Of a stretch of DNA of 59,191 bases, positions 15,025 to 24,837 are shown piece after piece. The notes under the pieces were generated by a model. It did no database searches, was not told where the DNA came from, and saw nothing but the letters and a program-made list of their open reading frames with translations. Origin of the DNA: FEN-987 sp964598845 (GTDB taxonomy: Archaea > Thermoproteota > Bathyarchaeia > 40CM-2-53-6); contig CAZRDM010000013.1 of NCBI GenBank assembly GCA_964598845.1, forward strand, positions 1 to 59,191. The letters are read 5' to 3'. Position 1 is the first letter of the stretch. The number at the start of each line of letters is the position of its first letter. The translations under genes were made by a program, and so were the position numbers.

Positions 15025-16413
15025 GTGGCTCAGGTTAGAGAATTGCCGGTCCTCCCGATCGATACCGGTCGATATGGAAGTCCCGAGATTCGCAGGGTTT
15101 TCGAGGAGGAAACACGCTTTCAGAAGATGCTTGATGTTGAATCAGCCTTGGCTTGGGCGCGAGGAGAGGTCGAAGATATCCCCCGTGAGGCTGCGGACGA
15201 GATCGAACGCCATGCCTCCACCAAGTACGTTAGCATCGATAGGATTCGAGAACTGGAGAAAGTCATGCAGCACGAGACGATGGCGCTCGTTGAGGTACTG
15301 TCAGAGGTTTCAGGAAAGAGCGGGGCGTATGTTCACCTCGGAGCCACGTCATCAGACATTCTTGACACCGCGCTCGCATTGCAAATGAAAGACGGGTGCG
15401 AAATAGTTGCTGGAAAGCTGGATAGGCTCCAAGAAGTCCTTGTGGAGCTTTCAAAGCGGTATCGAGACACCATAATGATTGGAAGAACTCACGCCCAACA
15501 TGCCCTGCCGATAACGCTTGGATTGAAATTTGCTGTCTGGTTGCGTGAGATCAGCAGACATGTGGAACGCTTAGGCCAGTGCAGACAACGTGTCCTTGTG
15601 GGAAAAATGAGCGGTGCCGTTGGCACCATGGCTGGTTTCGGGAAGAACGCCCTTCGGGTACAGGACTTGGTAATGAAGCGTCTGAGGCTTCAGGTTGACG
15701 AGGCTACTAGCCAGATTGTCCAACGCGACAGACATGCCGAACTGATCTGCGTCTTTGCGATGCTCGCGAGTACGTTGGATAAGTTTGCCACAGAGATTAG
15801 GAATCTCCAGAGGCCTGAGATCGATGAACTGGCGGAGCCATTCGAGGTCGGAAAACAGGTCGGAAGCTCAACGATGCCTCAAAAACGGAATCCTTGGAAG
15901 AGTGAGAACGTCTCTAGTCTTGCCAAGATCGAGCGTAGCCTCGTTGCCCCAGCAATAGAGGCGATAATCACATGGCATGAGCGTGATCTCTCTCAATCCG
16001 CATCTGAGCGGTTCATTATTCCGGAGGCCTTCATCTTGATTGACCACATGCTGAACTCGATGATCCGCATACTGAGTGACTTGCGTGTGAACGAGGGACG
16101 GATTCTAGAGAACCTAATGAAGTACAAGGATCCGATGATGTCGGAATCGGTGATGATCGCGCTCGTGGGCATGGGGATGCCAAGACAGGAGGCGCATAGA
16201 TTGCTGCAACAGATTGTATTCGAGAGTCAAGACAAGCGGATGAGCTTCCGCGACGCTCTGGTCGAAAGTCCTACGGTTACGAAATATCTGGACCAGAAAG
16301 AAATCGAGAAGGCACTGGATCCAAGATCTTACATCGGGATGGCGACCGAGATTGTGGATTCGGTGGTCGAAAAGACAATTGCAGAGAGACGGTCGCGAGG
16401 TCTTCCTACCTAG
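15025..16413 (+). CDS. purB: Adenylosuccinate lyase
   Basis: A 462-residue member of the fumarase/aspartase superfamily; it cleaves SAICAR and adenylosuccinate in purine synthesis. The signature loop SSTMPQKRNPWKSENV lies near residue 290, with the general-acid His region GRTHAQHALPIT near residue 153 and TSSDILDT near residue 112. The GTG start lies about 20 bases after a TATA-like box, so the message is probably leaderless. Its stop overlaps that of hel308, which converges on it (16410-16413). The length is normal for archaeal PurB. Confidence 0.95.
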   Translation: MAQVRELPVLPIDTGRYGSPEIRRVFEEETRFQKMLDVESALAWARGEVEDIPREAADEIERHASTKYVSIDRIRELEKVMQHETMALVEVLSEVSGKSGAYVHLGATSSDILDTALALQMKDGCEIVAGKLDRLQEVLVELSKRYRDTIMIGRTHAQHALPITLGLKFAVWLREISRHVERLGQCRQRVLVGKMSGAVGTMAGFGKNALRVQDLVMKRLRLQVDEATSQIVQRDRHAELICVFAMLASTLDKFATEIRNLQRPEIDELAEPFEVGKQVGSSTMPQKRNPWKSENVSSLAKIERSLVAPAIEAIITWHERDLSQSASERFIIPEAFILIDHMLNSMIRILSDLRVNEGRILENLMKYKDPMMSESVMIALVGMGMPRQEAHRLLQQIVFESQDKRMSFRDALVESPTVTKYLDQKEIEKALDPRSYIGMATEIVDSVVEKTIAERRSRGLPT

Positions 16414-18671
16414 AAAATCTCGTCTTGGCCGTAGTCGGTCAGCAGGCTCTGTTCTGTGGTCTCGGCCCTTTTTGATCTCAATCTCTCCCATTCCTCAGCT
16501 TTAATGAGACCGCCGACCTGCTCCTTGATCTTCTTAGCCAAACTCGGGCCGATAAGAGGCACATTCATCAAATCCGTTATTGAGGCAGCCTTGAGGTCTT
16601 CTATGGTTCTGTAGCCTGCGTTGTGGAGTGCTCGCGCCCTTACGCGTCCCACACCTTCCAATTTGACTAGCGGGACGAGCTCTGGCTTCACTCCTTTCGC
16701 GCATCGGATTTGGAGTTCGTAGGTCGGTTTGAGCAAATCCTTATGCCCGAAGAGTTCCGCAAGTTCGTGGGTCGCGTGGAGTAACCACTTTGAAGTGTCG
16801 ACCATTCGCAGAAGATCGCCTGGTTCGACTTTGTGCACTTCAAGTATCGCGTCCTCGCTGGTTTCGTTGATCCACTCGTAGAGTACTCTTGTGCACTTGA
16901 TCTCAGAAAGAAATTCCTCGTACGTCACACCGTTGCTATCGCCGTAGTATTCCGGAACTTCACACATGAATTCCTCTTGATGCTCCTTGGCGAACAGGTC
17001 TAGCATTTCATCCTCGCCGCGTCTAGGATAGAGTTTCGGTGCTATGTCGGGTGTTCTTGAAATCAGATGGAGGAAGCTGACTTCTGTTACCTGTCTCGCA
17101 CGCGAATACAAGCCATCACGTAGGACGACTGCTGAGACGGGGTCTATGTAAAGCTCCGAGACTCGACGTCCGAACTTCGTTGCTCTCAGCTCGTCGCCCT
17201 CGAACTCAACCATCTGCTCCCTGTTTAGGAAGGAGAGGATTTCACCGAGTTTTGACCGGATCATCTTCGGGTCGTATTGTAAAGCGTAGAATGTTTTCGC
17301 GAAGAATCTTGTAAGCCCATCTTCGCTCGTGGCGAATCGTGTGGCGATCGTTGCGAGCACATGAGGTCTCAGGACTTTTTCTGCACCGAGCTTCGACCAA
17401 ATTCTCTCAGGTTCGGCGAGCGCATAGTTCTTCATCAAGTAATCTTGTTCGTCGTCAGTTCTGGCCAGGAGTATGGCTTCACCATACTTGTCGTACTTGG
17501 GCCGTCCGGCGCGACCGCAGAACTGCTTGTACTCCAAGACGGAGATCGGATATCGCCCGTAGCCTGGCTCATAGCGTTCATAGCTACTGATTATTACAGT
17601 CCGAGCAGGGAGGTTCACGCCGGCAGCCAAGGTCGGAGTGGCGGAGAGGATCTTCAGGCGACCGGCCCTGAAGGCGTCCTCAATGATTTTCCTGTGAGCA
17701 CCGGTCAATCCGGCATGGTGAAATGCCACACTGTTAAGAGCCTGTTCAGCGAGAACTTCTCCAAGTCGTGTTCGCTCCCCTGCAGATAGTATTCGTTGAG
17801 CGACGGTTTCGAGTCCTCTCCGCTCTGGCTTGGTTAGGTACCTTCGAAGTAGGGCAGCTGCTTTCTTCCCGATGTCCACGGCTGAGCGGCGAGTTTCGGC
17901 AAAGATGAGAACTTGTCCTCCTTCACGGACAACGTCGAGGGCTATGTCAAAGACCGGGTTGGGAACAGTCTTCGAGACGAACCGGGATGAGCCATCCTTG
18001 AACTGGATTTCACCATCATAGTGGATGCCTTCGCGTAGTGGGACGGGTCGCCATTCAGTTGTGATAGGATTGGCTTTGAGCCATTCCGCGATCTCGGTTG
18101 CGTTCTTGATGGTTGCGCTGAGGGCGAGGACCTGTATATCCGGATTCAGTTTCAGCAACCTTGTGAGTACTACTTCGAGTGTTGGTCCTCGATCAGCCTC
18201 TGTAATCAGATGGATCTCATCGGCTACAACCACAGAAACATCCGCTATCCATGGTGACCGGTGTCTGAGCAGGGAATCGGCCTTCTCGTTTGTGGATATG
18301 ATGATATCGAAGTTGGCGAGGTATAGGTCGGAGCTGTCATAGTCGCCGCTGGTGATTGCCACTCTCACTCTTCGTCCAGGTTCTTTCTCGATTGCAGTGT
18401 ACTTTTGGAAGTCCTCATACTTTTCACTTGCAAGGGCCCGGAGTGGCGTTAGGTAGAGCGCCTTTCCTCCTCTTTCGAGAACCGATTTCAGGATGACAAG
18501 TTCGGCGATCAGGGTCTTCCCAGACGCTGTGGGGCTCGCTAGCACTATGTTCTTCTCATCTAGCGCCCCAGCCTGGATAGCTTCCTCCTGTGGTGGGTAG
18601 AGTATGTCGTATCCAGCCCTAGCTAACACAGCCTTAACAGAATCTGCGATAGGAAGCTCCTCGATCCTCAA
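16410..18671 (-). CDS. hel308: Hel308-type superfamily 2 DNA helicase
   Basis: A 753-residue helicase for unwinding stalled forks and lagging strands. Motif I is ASPTASGKT (about residue 45), motif II ADEIH (about 149), motif III LSATIKN (about 187) and motif VI QFCGRAGRPKYD (about 380). The ratchet domain follows, and a C-terminal helix-hairpin-helix lies near residue 675 (LEGVGRVRARALHNAGY), with a basic, acidic-tipped tail. The order and length match archaeal Hel308/Ski2-like proteins. It sits directly downstream of mcm on the same strand, consistent with a replication-repair role. Confidence 0.92.
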   Translation of the reverse strand: MRIEELPIADSVKAVLARAGYDILYPPQEEAIQAGALDEKNIVLASPTASGKTLIAELVILKSVLERGGKALYLTPLRALASEKYEDFQKYTAIEKEPGRRVRVAITSGDYDSSDLYLANFDIIISTNEKADSLLRHRSPWIADVSVVVADEIHLITEADRGPTLEVVLTRLLKLNPDIQVLALSATIKNATEIAEWLKANPITTEWRPVPLREGIHYDGEIQFKDGSSRFVSKTVPNPVFDIALDVVREGGQVLIFAETRRSAVDIGKKAAALLRRYLTKPERRGLETVAQRILSAGERTRLGEVLAEQALNSVAFHHAGLTGAHRKIIEDAFRAGRLKILSATPTLAAGVNLPARTVIISSYERYEPGYGRYPISVLEYKQFCGRAGRPKYDKYGEAILLARTDDEQDYLMKNYALAEPERIWSKLGAEKVLRPHVLATIATRFATSEDGLTRFFAKTFYALQYDPKMIRSKLGEILSFLNREQMVEFEGDELRATKFGRRVSELYIDPVSAVVLRDGLYSRARQVTEVSFLHLISRTPDIAPKLYPRRGEDEMLDLFAKEHQEEFMCEVPEYYGDSNGVTYEEFLSEIKCTRVLYEWINETSEDAILEVHKVEPGDLLRMVDTSKWLLHATHELAELFGHKDLLKPTYELQIRCAKGVKPELVPLVKLEGVGRVRARALHNAGYRTIEDLKAASITDLMNVPLIGPSLAKKIKEQVGGLIKAEEWERLRSKRAETTEQSLLTDYGQDEIF

Positions 18672-18684
18672 TGTCGCCTATTCC

Positions 18685-20769
18685 TTAAGCGGCTGTTCGC
18701 TTCAAGTGACCCGGCTTGGGTGAATAAAGAATTCCTTCTCTGACCAGCTGGTCAACGAGTCTTCTTGCCTCATCATCCATGAGGTCTGGTTTACGTGACA
18801 GCGCTTGATACAAAGTCGGTTCCTCCACGATTCCGAACTGTTTTTCAAGGTCGGCGAAGGTGCCCAGAACGATTTGCATCTTATCTCGGAGGCTTTTTGG
18901 TTTACCCGTCATTATGACATCGATATCGATCTTCCCGGTTGTTGTGTCGATCCCAACATCCTGCAACGATAGCGTCATGAGGCGGATGATGGCTCGGGCA
19001 TCCTCAACTTCAACTTTGTCTCTGAGGAAGCTTCTCGCCCTAGCTTCGGTCAACCGGACCAACGCTTCAAGCTGTCGAGGAGTAATGGCGACCGGTGACT
19101 CTGTTGAGCCAGATAGGGAGCGCATCTTCAGATAGTACTGGCGGAGCTCGTTGACTGCTTCCTCCGTCAAGACGGGCTCAATTCGCTTAGCGTAAGCTAC
19201 GTATTTTCGAAGAAGGTCTGGTATCAAAGGCGGGGCTTCTGGGGGGGCTTTCAGGCGGTGTAGGGTGAGGATGTGCTCGGACATTCTGCTGTCCGAATCA
19301 GCTTCCGGGATGTCCTTCATGATGAAAAGAAGGTCAAAACGTGACAGAAGCGTCACGGGCAGGTTGATATTATCTGCAATATTTCGATACGGGTCGTATC
19401 TTCCTAGACTTGGGTTGGCCGCCGCAAGAACCGCCGCTCTCGCATTGAGTGTGGCAACAATGCCACCCTTGGCCACACTCACAGTGTGCTGCTCAAGTGC
19501 TTCATGTATGGCGACTCGATCTTCAGGGCGCATTTTATCGATCTCATCGATACAGGCGATCCCTTTGTCTGCTAGCACTAAGGCTCCAGCCTCTAGGACC
19601 ATGCCTCCGGATTTTTCGCGGACAACAGCCGCTGTCAAGCCGGCCGCGGTTGTTCCACGTCCACTTGTGTAGAGTCCACGAGGGGCTATCCTCGCCACGT
19701 ATTGCAGTAGCTGACTCTTTGCGACTCCAGGGTCGCCTACAAGGAGTACATTCGTCTCGCCTCGAATGACGATACCATCAGGTAACCGCTTTGGTACGCC
19801 GCCGAAGAGCATGTAGAGGACTGCTTCCTTGATGTCGCCGTAGCCGTAGATCGATGGTGCGAGCGACGCCAGCAACTTGCGGTGGATGAACGGATCCCTA
19901 GCGAGTTCACGGATTTGCCTCTCATCTTCGGGCGTGATTTCAACAACCTCAACCTCTTTTCCGACTACGTCAACGAAATTAGCGTCAAGTAGGAGATCGA
20001 AGGTGCGCAATCGGGCTTTGCGTCCTAGGAACTCTTGTTGAGCCCTGACCACACCGCTTATGGAGACTCGATCTCCGGGTCGAGCCACGTCTACCAGATC
20101 TTCTGTGAGTTTGATGTCCATCGCCCTAGGCAGCTGACCCGGAGGTAGGTCTTCAGGTCGTTCTTGTATGCGGATTTCCTGAGAGTTCATGAAGTTAGAC
20201 TGCTTTTCCAAGAACTCAAAGACCTTTGACCTGCAATGAGGACAGACCCCCGGCCCTCGCATCAAGATCCCGGCTTGTTCAACATATGTCAAGGCGTTGC
20301 ACTTGCGGCATTGGAATGCGGCCTTGATTAGCAACGGCTTGACGGTTGTTGATCTGACGATTATTCCATCAATCAGCACGAGTCTGCCAATATTCTCGGA
20401 CCCAATCCTGCGCAGTGATATTCGTTCAGGGAGCTTCCTGAACCTAGCGCGCAGACGTCTAATGATCTCCGCATACTCTGGATCCTCGATCTTGAGCTGT
20501 GCCCATGCGCTTCGATCGAGGTATTCAAAGTATTCATCTGGTTTGTCAAGAATCGAGCGGGCGAGGTCGGGATCGTAGGCAATCAAGTCTTCGAAATCGA
20601 CAACTATGGACTTTGTACCCGCTAAGGCAGTATGCCCCAGACGTTTCCTGTACTTGTATTCGCTGTCCGTTCGGAAAGAGCGGAGGAACTCTTGGAAACG
20701 CTCTTCAGGTTTCTGGAGTACTTGCGCCGTCAAGCCCTCAAGCCCTGCCCCAGAAGCTTCGACTTCCAT
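18685..20769 (-). CDS. mcm: Replicative DNA helicase MCM
   Basis: A 694-residue MCM. The N-terminal domain carries a zinc site C-x2-C...C-x2-C around residues 155-180 (FQCRKCNA, VCPHCRS). The AAA+ domain has Walker A GDPGVAKSQL near residue 345, Walker B CIDEIDKM near 407 and arginine finger SRFDLLF near 465. A winged-helix-like C-terminus follows. The annotated ATG overlaps the gins23 stop by 40 bases. A TTG at 20733 forms a TTGA start-stop junction with that stop and could be the true start, giving 682 residues. Either way the two genes are coupled. Confidence 0.95.
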   Translation of the reverse strand: MEVEASGAGLEGLTAQVLQKPEERFQEFLRSFRTDSEYKYRKRLGHTALAGTKSIVVDFEDLIAYDPDLARSILDKPDEYFEYLDRSAWAQLKIEDPEYAEIIRRLRARFRKLPERISLRRIGSENIGRLVLIDGIIVRSTTVKPLLIKAAFQCRKCNALTYVEQAGILMRGPGVCPHCRSKVFEFLEKQSNFMNSQEIRIQERPEDLPPGQLPRAMDIKLTEDLVDVARPGDRVSISGVVRAQQEFLGRKARLRTFDLLLDANFVDVVGKEVEVVEITPEDERQIRELARDPFIHRKLLASLAPSIYGYGDIKEAVLYMLFGGVPKRLPDGIVIRGETNVLLVGDPGVAKSQLLQYVARIAPRGLYTSGRGTTAAGLTAAVVREKSGGMVLEAGALVLADKGIACIDEIDKMRPEDRVAIHEALEQHTVSVAKGGIVATLNARAAVLAAANPSLGRYDPYRNIADNINLPVTLLSRFDLLFIMKDIPEADSDSRMSEHILTLHRLKAPPEAPPLIPDLLRKYVAYAKRIEPVLTEEAVNELRQYYLKMRSLSGSTESPVAITPRQLEALVRLTEARARSFLRDKVEVEDARAIIRLMTLSLQDVGIDTTTGKIDIDVIMTGKPKSLRDKMQIVLGTFADLEKQFGIVEEPTLYQALSRKPDLMDDEARRLVDQLVREGILYSPKPGHLKRTAA

Positions 20770-21293
20770 TCCTCAATCGTCTTGTTCAGAATGGAATAGA
20801 GTGCGCGCTCCTCGTACGTCAAACCATGGAGGAGTTCTTCGGAAGGAGTAGGCGAAGCAGCGAGGGAAACTAGCTTCCTAATTCGGCAGTTAACGATGTC
20901 GCGTACTAGCGTCTCGGTTCTCTCAAGCTCCCTGAGCTTGCCTTGGTCTTGCTTGCTCAGCTGTTTGAGATCGGACAGATGCCTGCGGAGCAGGCAGTAG
21001 AAGCTGGGCTGGAGCGAAGGCAACTGTCTGGATGCTGGGATGGTTTCTCGCCAGTGAATCTTGGAGAGTGTATTGAAGGTGAGAACATCTTCCTCTCTGA
21101 ATCTCCCGTAACCATTACTCACGAGTTCCCTTGCCATCCAGTAGGGAATCTCCACCTCCTGCCCAACTTTTGCAGTTGACAGTTTGGTCATTCTTGACGA
21201 TGTTTCGGGAATCTCGCGCGCAACAACTATTCTAACCTGAGAATTTTCAAAATCAAAATCTATGTCCTCTACTGAGATCATTGCTTCCGTCAA
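20730..21293 (-). CDS. gins23: GINS complex subunit, Gins23-type
   Basis: A 187-residue subunit of GINS, which activates MCM in the archaeal CMG complex. The N-terminal part (about residues 5-65) is a small beta-rich B domain ending in GQEVEIPYWMARELVSNGYG, the Psf2/Psf3-like form. The helical A domain follows (LPSLQPSFYCLLRRHLSDLK, then long helices to residue 160). The order B then A marks the Gins23 type rather than Gins51. The stop overlaps the mcm start, and no Gins51 is visible in this window. The minus-strand pair faces rfcS across 223 bp. Confidence 0.8.
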   Translation of the reverse strand: MTEAMISVEDIDFDFENSQVRIVVAREIPETSSRMTKLSTAKVGQEVEIPYWMARELVSNGYGRFREEDVLTFNTLSKIHWRETIPASRQLPSLQPSFYCLLRRHLSDLKQLSKQDQGKLRELERTETLVRDIVNCRIRKLVSLAASPTPSEELLHGLTYEERALYSILNKTIEEWKSKLLGQGLRA

Positions 21294-21516
21294 GAATCAA
21301 CCACCAAACCCAATGGCGCCTCTGGGTTCACCATTTAAACACTTTGTCGAGTTATTCGTTCTATTTTGTCTAGATTTCCTCTGGAAGGGGAAAGATGTTC
21401 CGAGAGTTGAGTGAAAGTGTGAAAGGTGATCGTTCGTGCAGGAATCGTGGGGCCAATGCTTTTCAGGCACGTAAACAGACTTGAGCTGCACTGGAAACGT
21501 GATGATTGATCGGTGA
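21294..21516. promoter_or_regulatory. Divergent regulatory region between gins23-mcm and rfcS, with two ORB-like motifs
   Basis: This 223-bp region separates divergent replisome units. It carries TTTCCTCTGGAAGGGGAAA at 21375-21393 and GCACTGGAAACGTGATG at 21488-21504. Both resemble the core of archaeal origin recognition boxes (TTTCCANTGGAAAC-type with a G-rich tail), in the same orientation and about 110 bp apart. The first is imperfect, and no A/T-rich unwinding element is obvious, so an origin is only a possibility. It also holds the promoters of both units. Confidence 0.3.
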
Positions 21517-22479
21517 GTGATCGTGGAAGTCGCGCTATGGGCTGAGAAATATCGGCCGAAGACATTGAAGGAGATGCGGAATCAGCAGCAGATCGTTGAG
21601 AGATTGAAGCAGTTTGTAGATACGCGAACGATGACCCACTGCCTATTCGCCGGGCCTCCAGGAAGCGGCAAGACAACCGCTGCGCTTTGCTTGGCACATG
21701 ATCTCTTTGGCGAGAGATATCGAGATGCGTTCATGGAACTGAACGCGAGCGATGCACGAGGCATCGAAGTGATTAGGACGACTGTGAAGGAATTCGCTAG
21801 AATGGCGACTATCAGCAACGTGCCGTTCAAGATCCTCGTACTTGACGAGGCGGACAACATGACCTCAGATGCGCAGCACGCATTACGAAGGACGATGGAA
21901 CGCTACACAGACACTTGTCGTTTCATCCTAAGCTGCAACTATTCCGGAAAGATCATTGAACCAATTCAATCGCGCTGCGCCGTCTTTCGGTTCGTCAGGC
22001 ACTCAGACGAAGATGTCGGTGAGTATCTGGACTACATCGCCGCGCAGGAAAAGGTCGGACTCGCTCGCGAGGGCAAGAAAGCCATCTTGGAGATGGCTGA
22101 AGGCGACATGCGCGCGGCTATCAATACCCTGCAATCCGCAGCAACCTTCGGCAAATCTGTGACGGAGGAAGGGGTTTACAAGGTCGTGGGCAAGGCAAAG
22201 CCGCTTGACGTTCAGGAAATGCTGAACCTCGCCCTAGAGGGCGACTTTATGGAGGCAAGAAAGAAGTTAAGGTACCTGCTCGTTGAGGAGGGCCTCTCAG
22301 GCGGTGATATCGTCAAGCAGATTCACTCTGAGCTCTTCAAGCTGAAACTGCCCGAGCAGGCCAAGCTTGCGCTGACGGAGGCGGTCGGTGAGGTTGATTT
22401 CAGACTGGTCCAAGGGGCGGACGAAGAAGTACAACTAAGTGCACTCCTAGCGCAACTGGCCTTGAAAGGTGCGAAGTAG
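21517..22479 (+). CDS. rfcS: Replication factor C small subunit
   Basis: A 320-residue AAA+ clamp-loader subunit. It opens with WAEKYRPKTLKEM, has Walker A GPPGSGKTTA near residue 46, Walker B LVLDEAD near 110, and the SRC box near residue 151 (QSRCAVFRF). Four copies with one RfcL load PCNA. The start is one of two GTG codons, 21517 or 21523, both close to a GGTGA element. It precedes rfcL by 18 bp on the same strand, so the clamp loader is made from one message. Confidence 0.95.
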   Translation: MIVEVALWAEKYRPKTLKEMRNQQQIVERLKQFVDTRTMTHCLFAGPPGSGKTTAALCLAHDLFGERYRDAFMELNASDARGIEVIRTTVKEFARMATISNVPFKILVLDEADNMTSDAQHALRRTMERYTDTCRFILSCNYSGKIIEPIQSRCAVFRFVRHSDEDVGEYLDYIAAQEKVGLAREGKKAILEMAEGDMRAAINTLQSAATFGKSVTEEGVYKVVGKAKPLDVQEMLNLALEGDFMEARKKLRYLLVEEGLSGGDIVKQIHSELFKLKLPEQAKLALTEAVGEVDFRLVQGADEEVQLSALLAQLALKGAK

Positions 22480-22497
22480 CTTCCAGGTGTCCTCCGT

Positions 22498-23763
22498 TTG
22501 CCTATTCCTTGGACGATCAAGCATCGTCCAAAGACCATGCGAGAGATTGCCGGTAACAGTGAAGCCCGTGACAAACTTGCCAAATGGATCCAATCATGGT
22601 TAAAGAAAGCTCCAAGAAGGAAGGCCGTACTGCTACACGGCCCACCAGGTGTTGGTAAGACCGTTTCAGCCGAAGCTGTCGCCCTAGATCTCGGCTATGA
22701 CTTAATCGAGGTCAATGCCAGCGACAAGAGAAACCGCGAGGCAATAGACAGAATCCTAGGCACAGCAGCATCGCAAGGGCAATTGATCGGAAAGAATCGT
22801 CTAATCCTGATCGACGAAATCGACGGTATCAACCCTCAGGAGGATCGAGGTGCCGTGAGCGCCGTAGTGAGCACGATTTCGAACACCAACTATCCTATCA
22901 TCCTAACAGCAAATGATCCGTGGGATCCAAAGATCGCTCCACTCAGAAACGCTTGTGAGATGATCGCTTTCAAACGCTTGAGCGTCCGAGACGCTATCCC
23001 ATATTTGAAGACCGTCCTTGAGGCCGAAGGAGTAGACGCGGAGGACGTTGCTCTAAAGTTGGTCTACGATAGAAATCAAGGGGATATGAGGGGTATCATC
23101 AACGACCTCCAGTACTTAACCACTGGAAAGAGCAGACTCGCATATGTAGACGTGCAGCCCCTAGCCTATCGAGACAGGAAGGACACCATATTTCAGGCCC
23201 TTGCCTTAGTCTTCTCTGCGAAGGACATCAACCAAGCCAAACGAGCTGTGGATGCAAGCGATGTCGGCTATGAGATGCTTTTCGAATGGATATACGAGAA
23301 CGTACCAAGACAGCTGTCCGACCCACGAGATATGGCCGCAGCCTTTCAGAATCTAGCGAAAGCCGATCTTTTTCTTACGAGGGCGAAGAGGACTCAAGGT
23401 TGGGCGCTACTGAAGTACTACTTTGATTTAATGACGGCGGGGGTCGGGCTTTCCAGAAAATACACGAAACCAGCATGGGTTCCGAACAGGTTCCCGGAAC
23501 GAATCCAATTCATGTCGCGTTCTAGGTCCGTGCGAGCTGTGCGCAATCAGATAGCAGCATCGATCGCAGCTAGATGTCATATCTCATCGCGGAGAGCGCT
23601 CACTCGGTTCATCCCACACCTAAAGCTAATCTTCCAAACAAACGAGAGAGAGGCTGCAAAGATTGCGGCGTGGCTTCAGCTCGATGAGGATAGCGTGAGT
23701 TTTCTCGTTGGAGATGAAGAACGTGCGGCTGCGATTCTGAAGGCGTCTGTCTCCGCAAGCTAA
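22498..23763 (+). CDS. rfcL: Replication factor C large subunit
   Basis: A 421-residue AAA+ protein starting on TTG (22498). It begins with PWTIKHRPKTMREI, and has Walker A GPPGVGKTVSAE near residue 46, ASDKRNRE near 76 and Walker B LILIDEIDG near 102. The helical collar domain follows. It ends without the lysine-rich PIP tail often seen in longer RfcL proteins, so it is at the short end of the family. Its 3' end overlaps the convergent moaB gene by 4 bp. Confidence 0.93.
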   Translation: MPIPWTIKHRPKTMREIAGNSEARDKLAKWIQSWLKKAPRRKAVLLHGPPGVGKTVSAEAVALDLGYDLIEVNASDKRNREAIDRILGTAASQGQLIGKNRLILIDEIDGINPQEDRGAVSAVVSTISNTNYPIILTANDPWDPKIAPLRNACEMIAFKRLSVRDAIPYLKTVLEAEGVDAEDVALKLVYDRNQGDMRGIINDLQYLTTGKSRLAYVDVQPLAYRDRKDTIFQALALVFSAKDINQAKRAVDASDVGYEMLFEWIYENVPRQLSDPRDMAAAFQNLAKADLFLTRAKRTQGWALLKYYFDLMTAGVGLSRKYTKPAWVPNRFPERIQFMSRSRSVRAVRNQIAASIAARCHISSRRALTRFIPHLKLIFQTNEREAAKIAAWLQLDEDSVSFLVGDEERAAAILKASVSAS

Positions 23764-24293
23764 TGCTCGCGGCTAACTCTGATTATGTGTCCAAGTTCCG
23801 GCAGGATCAGCTTTTCCAGTGCTGTTTGAACGGCATTAGGTGAACCTGGTAAACAAAAAATTGCCTTTCCTTTGATAGTTCCAGCGATCGCGCGGCTCAG
23901 GATTGCCGGAGAGCCAATCGTGTCGAAGCTCACTTTCCTAAAGAGCTCGCCAAAACCTGGCAGTTCCTTCTGCAGCATAGGGGTGATGCTCTCGACGGTG
24001 ACATCTCTCCGAGACAAACCCGTTCCACCTGTAATGATCACTGCATCAACATTCTTCGATGCCAATGCTTTCCTAGTAATCTTCTCTATCATTGGCCTCG
24101 AGTCTGAGATCAGATTGCGACCTTGAAGGCGATGACCCGCGCGAGTGATTGAGCGTTCGATAATGTCCCCTGATGTATCCTCAGGCTTCTTCCCTGCCCT
24201 GAGCTCGTTGAATTTCGATGTGCTGCAGGTTATGATGCTTATTCCTAGGGATCGCGGTGCGGTGGCCTTGTGAAGTTCAGGGATCTTTCTCAT
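23760..24293 (-). CDS. moaB: Molybdenum cofactor biosynthesis protein MoaB
   Basis: A 177-residue protein of the MogA/MoaB family, which adenylylates molybdopterin before metal insertion. It contains TSGDIIERSITRAGHRL near residue 40, the conserved VIITGGTGLSRRDVTVE near 85 and FCLPGSPNAVQTALEKLI near 145. The length fits MoaB. The stop of moaC precedes its ATG with no gap, so moaC and moaB form one minus-strand unit. No molybdenum enzyme is in the window; archaea use the same cofactor for tungsten enzymes. Confidence 0.93.
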   Translation of the reverse strand: MRKIPELHKATAPRSLGISIITCSTSKFNELRAGKKPEDTSGDIIERSITRAGHRLQGRNLISDSRPMIEKITRKALASKNVDAVIITGGTGLSRRDVTVESITPMLQKELPGFGELFRKVSFDTIGSPAILSRAIAGTIKGKAIFCLPGSPNAVQTALEKLILPELGHIIRVSREH

Positions 24294-24737
24294 TTATCGT
24301 CGCTTGATCTTTTGTTTGACTTTGAGATAAGTGATGGCTGTGTCGGGATACTGACCTTTCTCGTCTTTCTCATATTGTTTGGTCATATCCCAGATTGTGA
24401 GAAGATATGCTGAGGCAGCCGTGAGGGCTTCCATCTCTACACCAGTCTTGGCTTGGCCTTTGACGTAAGATTCGACCCTTAGGCTGTTCCTCAGCAACGT
24501 ATGCTCATTGCGGACTGTCGTGATTGGTATGGAATGGCAGAATGGAAGAATGTTCGGCGTATTCTTGGCCCCCATAACAGCCGCGACTTCTGCAGCAGCG
24601 ATAGCGTCACCCTTGTCGAGCCTACCAACCCTCAAGCGTGCAATCGTAGTCGGTTTGAGCTTGATCTCTCCAACAGCCACTGCTTCCCTAATTAGAACCT
24701 CTTTCGGTGAGATATCGACCATCATGAAACGTCGCAT
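24294..24737 (-). CDS. moaC: Cyclic pyranopterin monophosphate synthase accessory protein MoaC
   Basis: A 147-residue protein that forms cyclic pyranopterin monophosphate together with MoaA. It has LPFCHSIPITTVR near residue 65, GVEMEALTAASAYLLTIWDM near 98-117 and the basic tail KVKQKIKRR. The CHSIPI and GVEMEALTA motifs are the family hallmarks. It ends where moaB begins, giving a two-gene unit. MoaA, needed for the first step, is not in the window. Confidence 0.94.
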   Translation of the reverse strand: MRRFMMVDISPKEVLIREAVAVGEIKLKPTTIARLRVGRLDKGDAIAAAEVAAVMGAKNTPNILPFCHSIPITTVRNEHTLLRNSLRVESYVKGQAKTGVEMEALTAASAYLLTIWDMTKQYEKDEKGQYPDTAITYLKVKQKIKRR

Positions 24738-24837
24738 GCTCAGAGACCTCAGATCAGCAGTACAACCCTTCAGAGGAATTAGCTATTGCTCCTGAGGGCC
24801 AGAACCAAAGCTAGATTTCGCTTCGAATTCCCAAATC

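Noticed and set aside
17339..18342. Long plus-strand frames antisense to hel308
   Set aside because: They run opposite to a conserved helicase and show Arg- and Ser-rich composition typical of antisense reading.
18860..20873. Plus-strand frames antisense to mcm and gins23
   Set aside because: Same reason: the opposite strand has clear MCM and GINS motifs.
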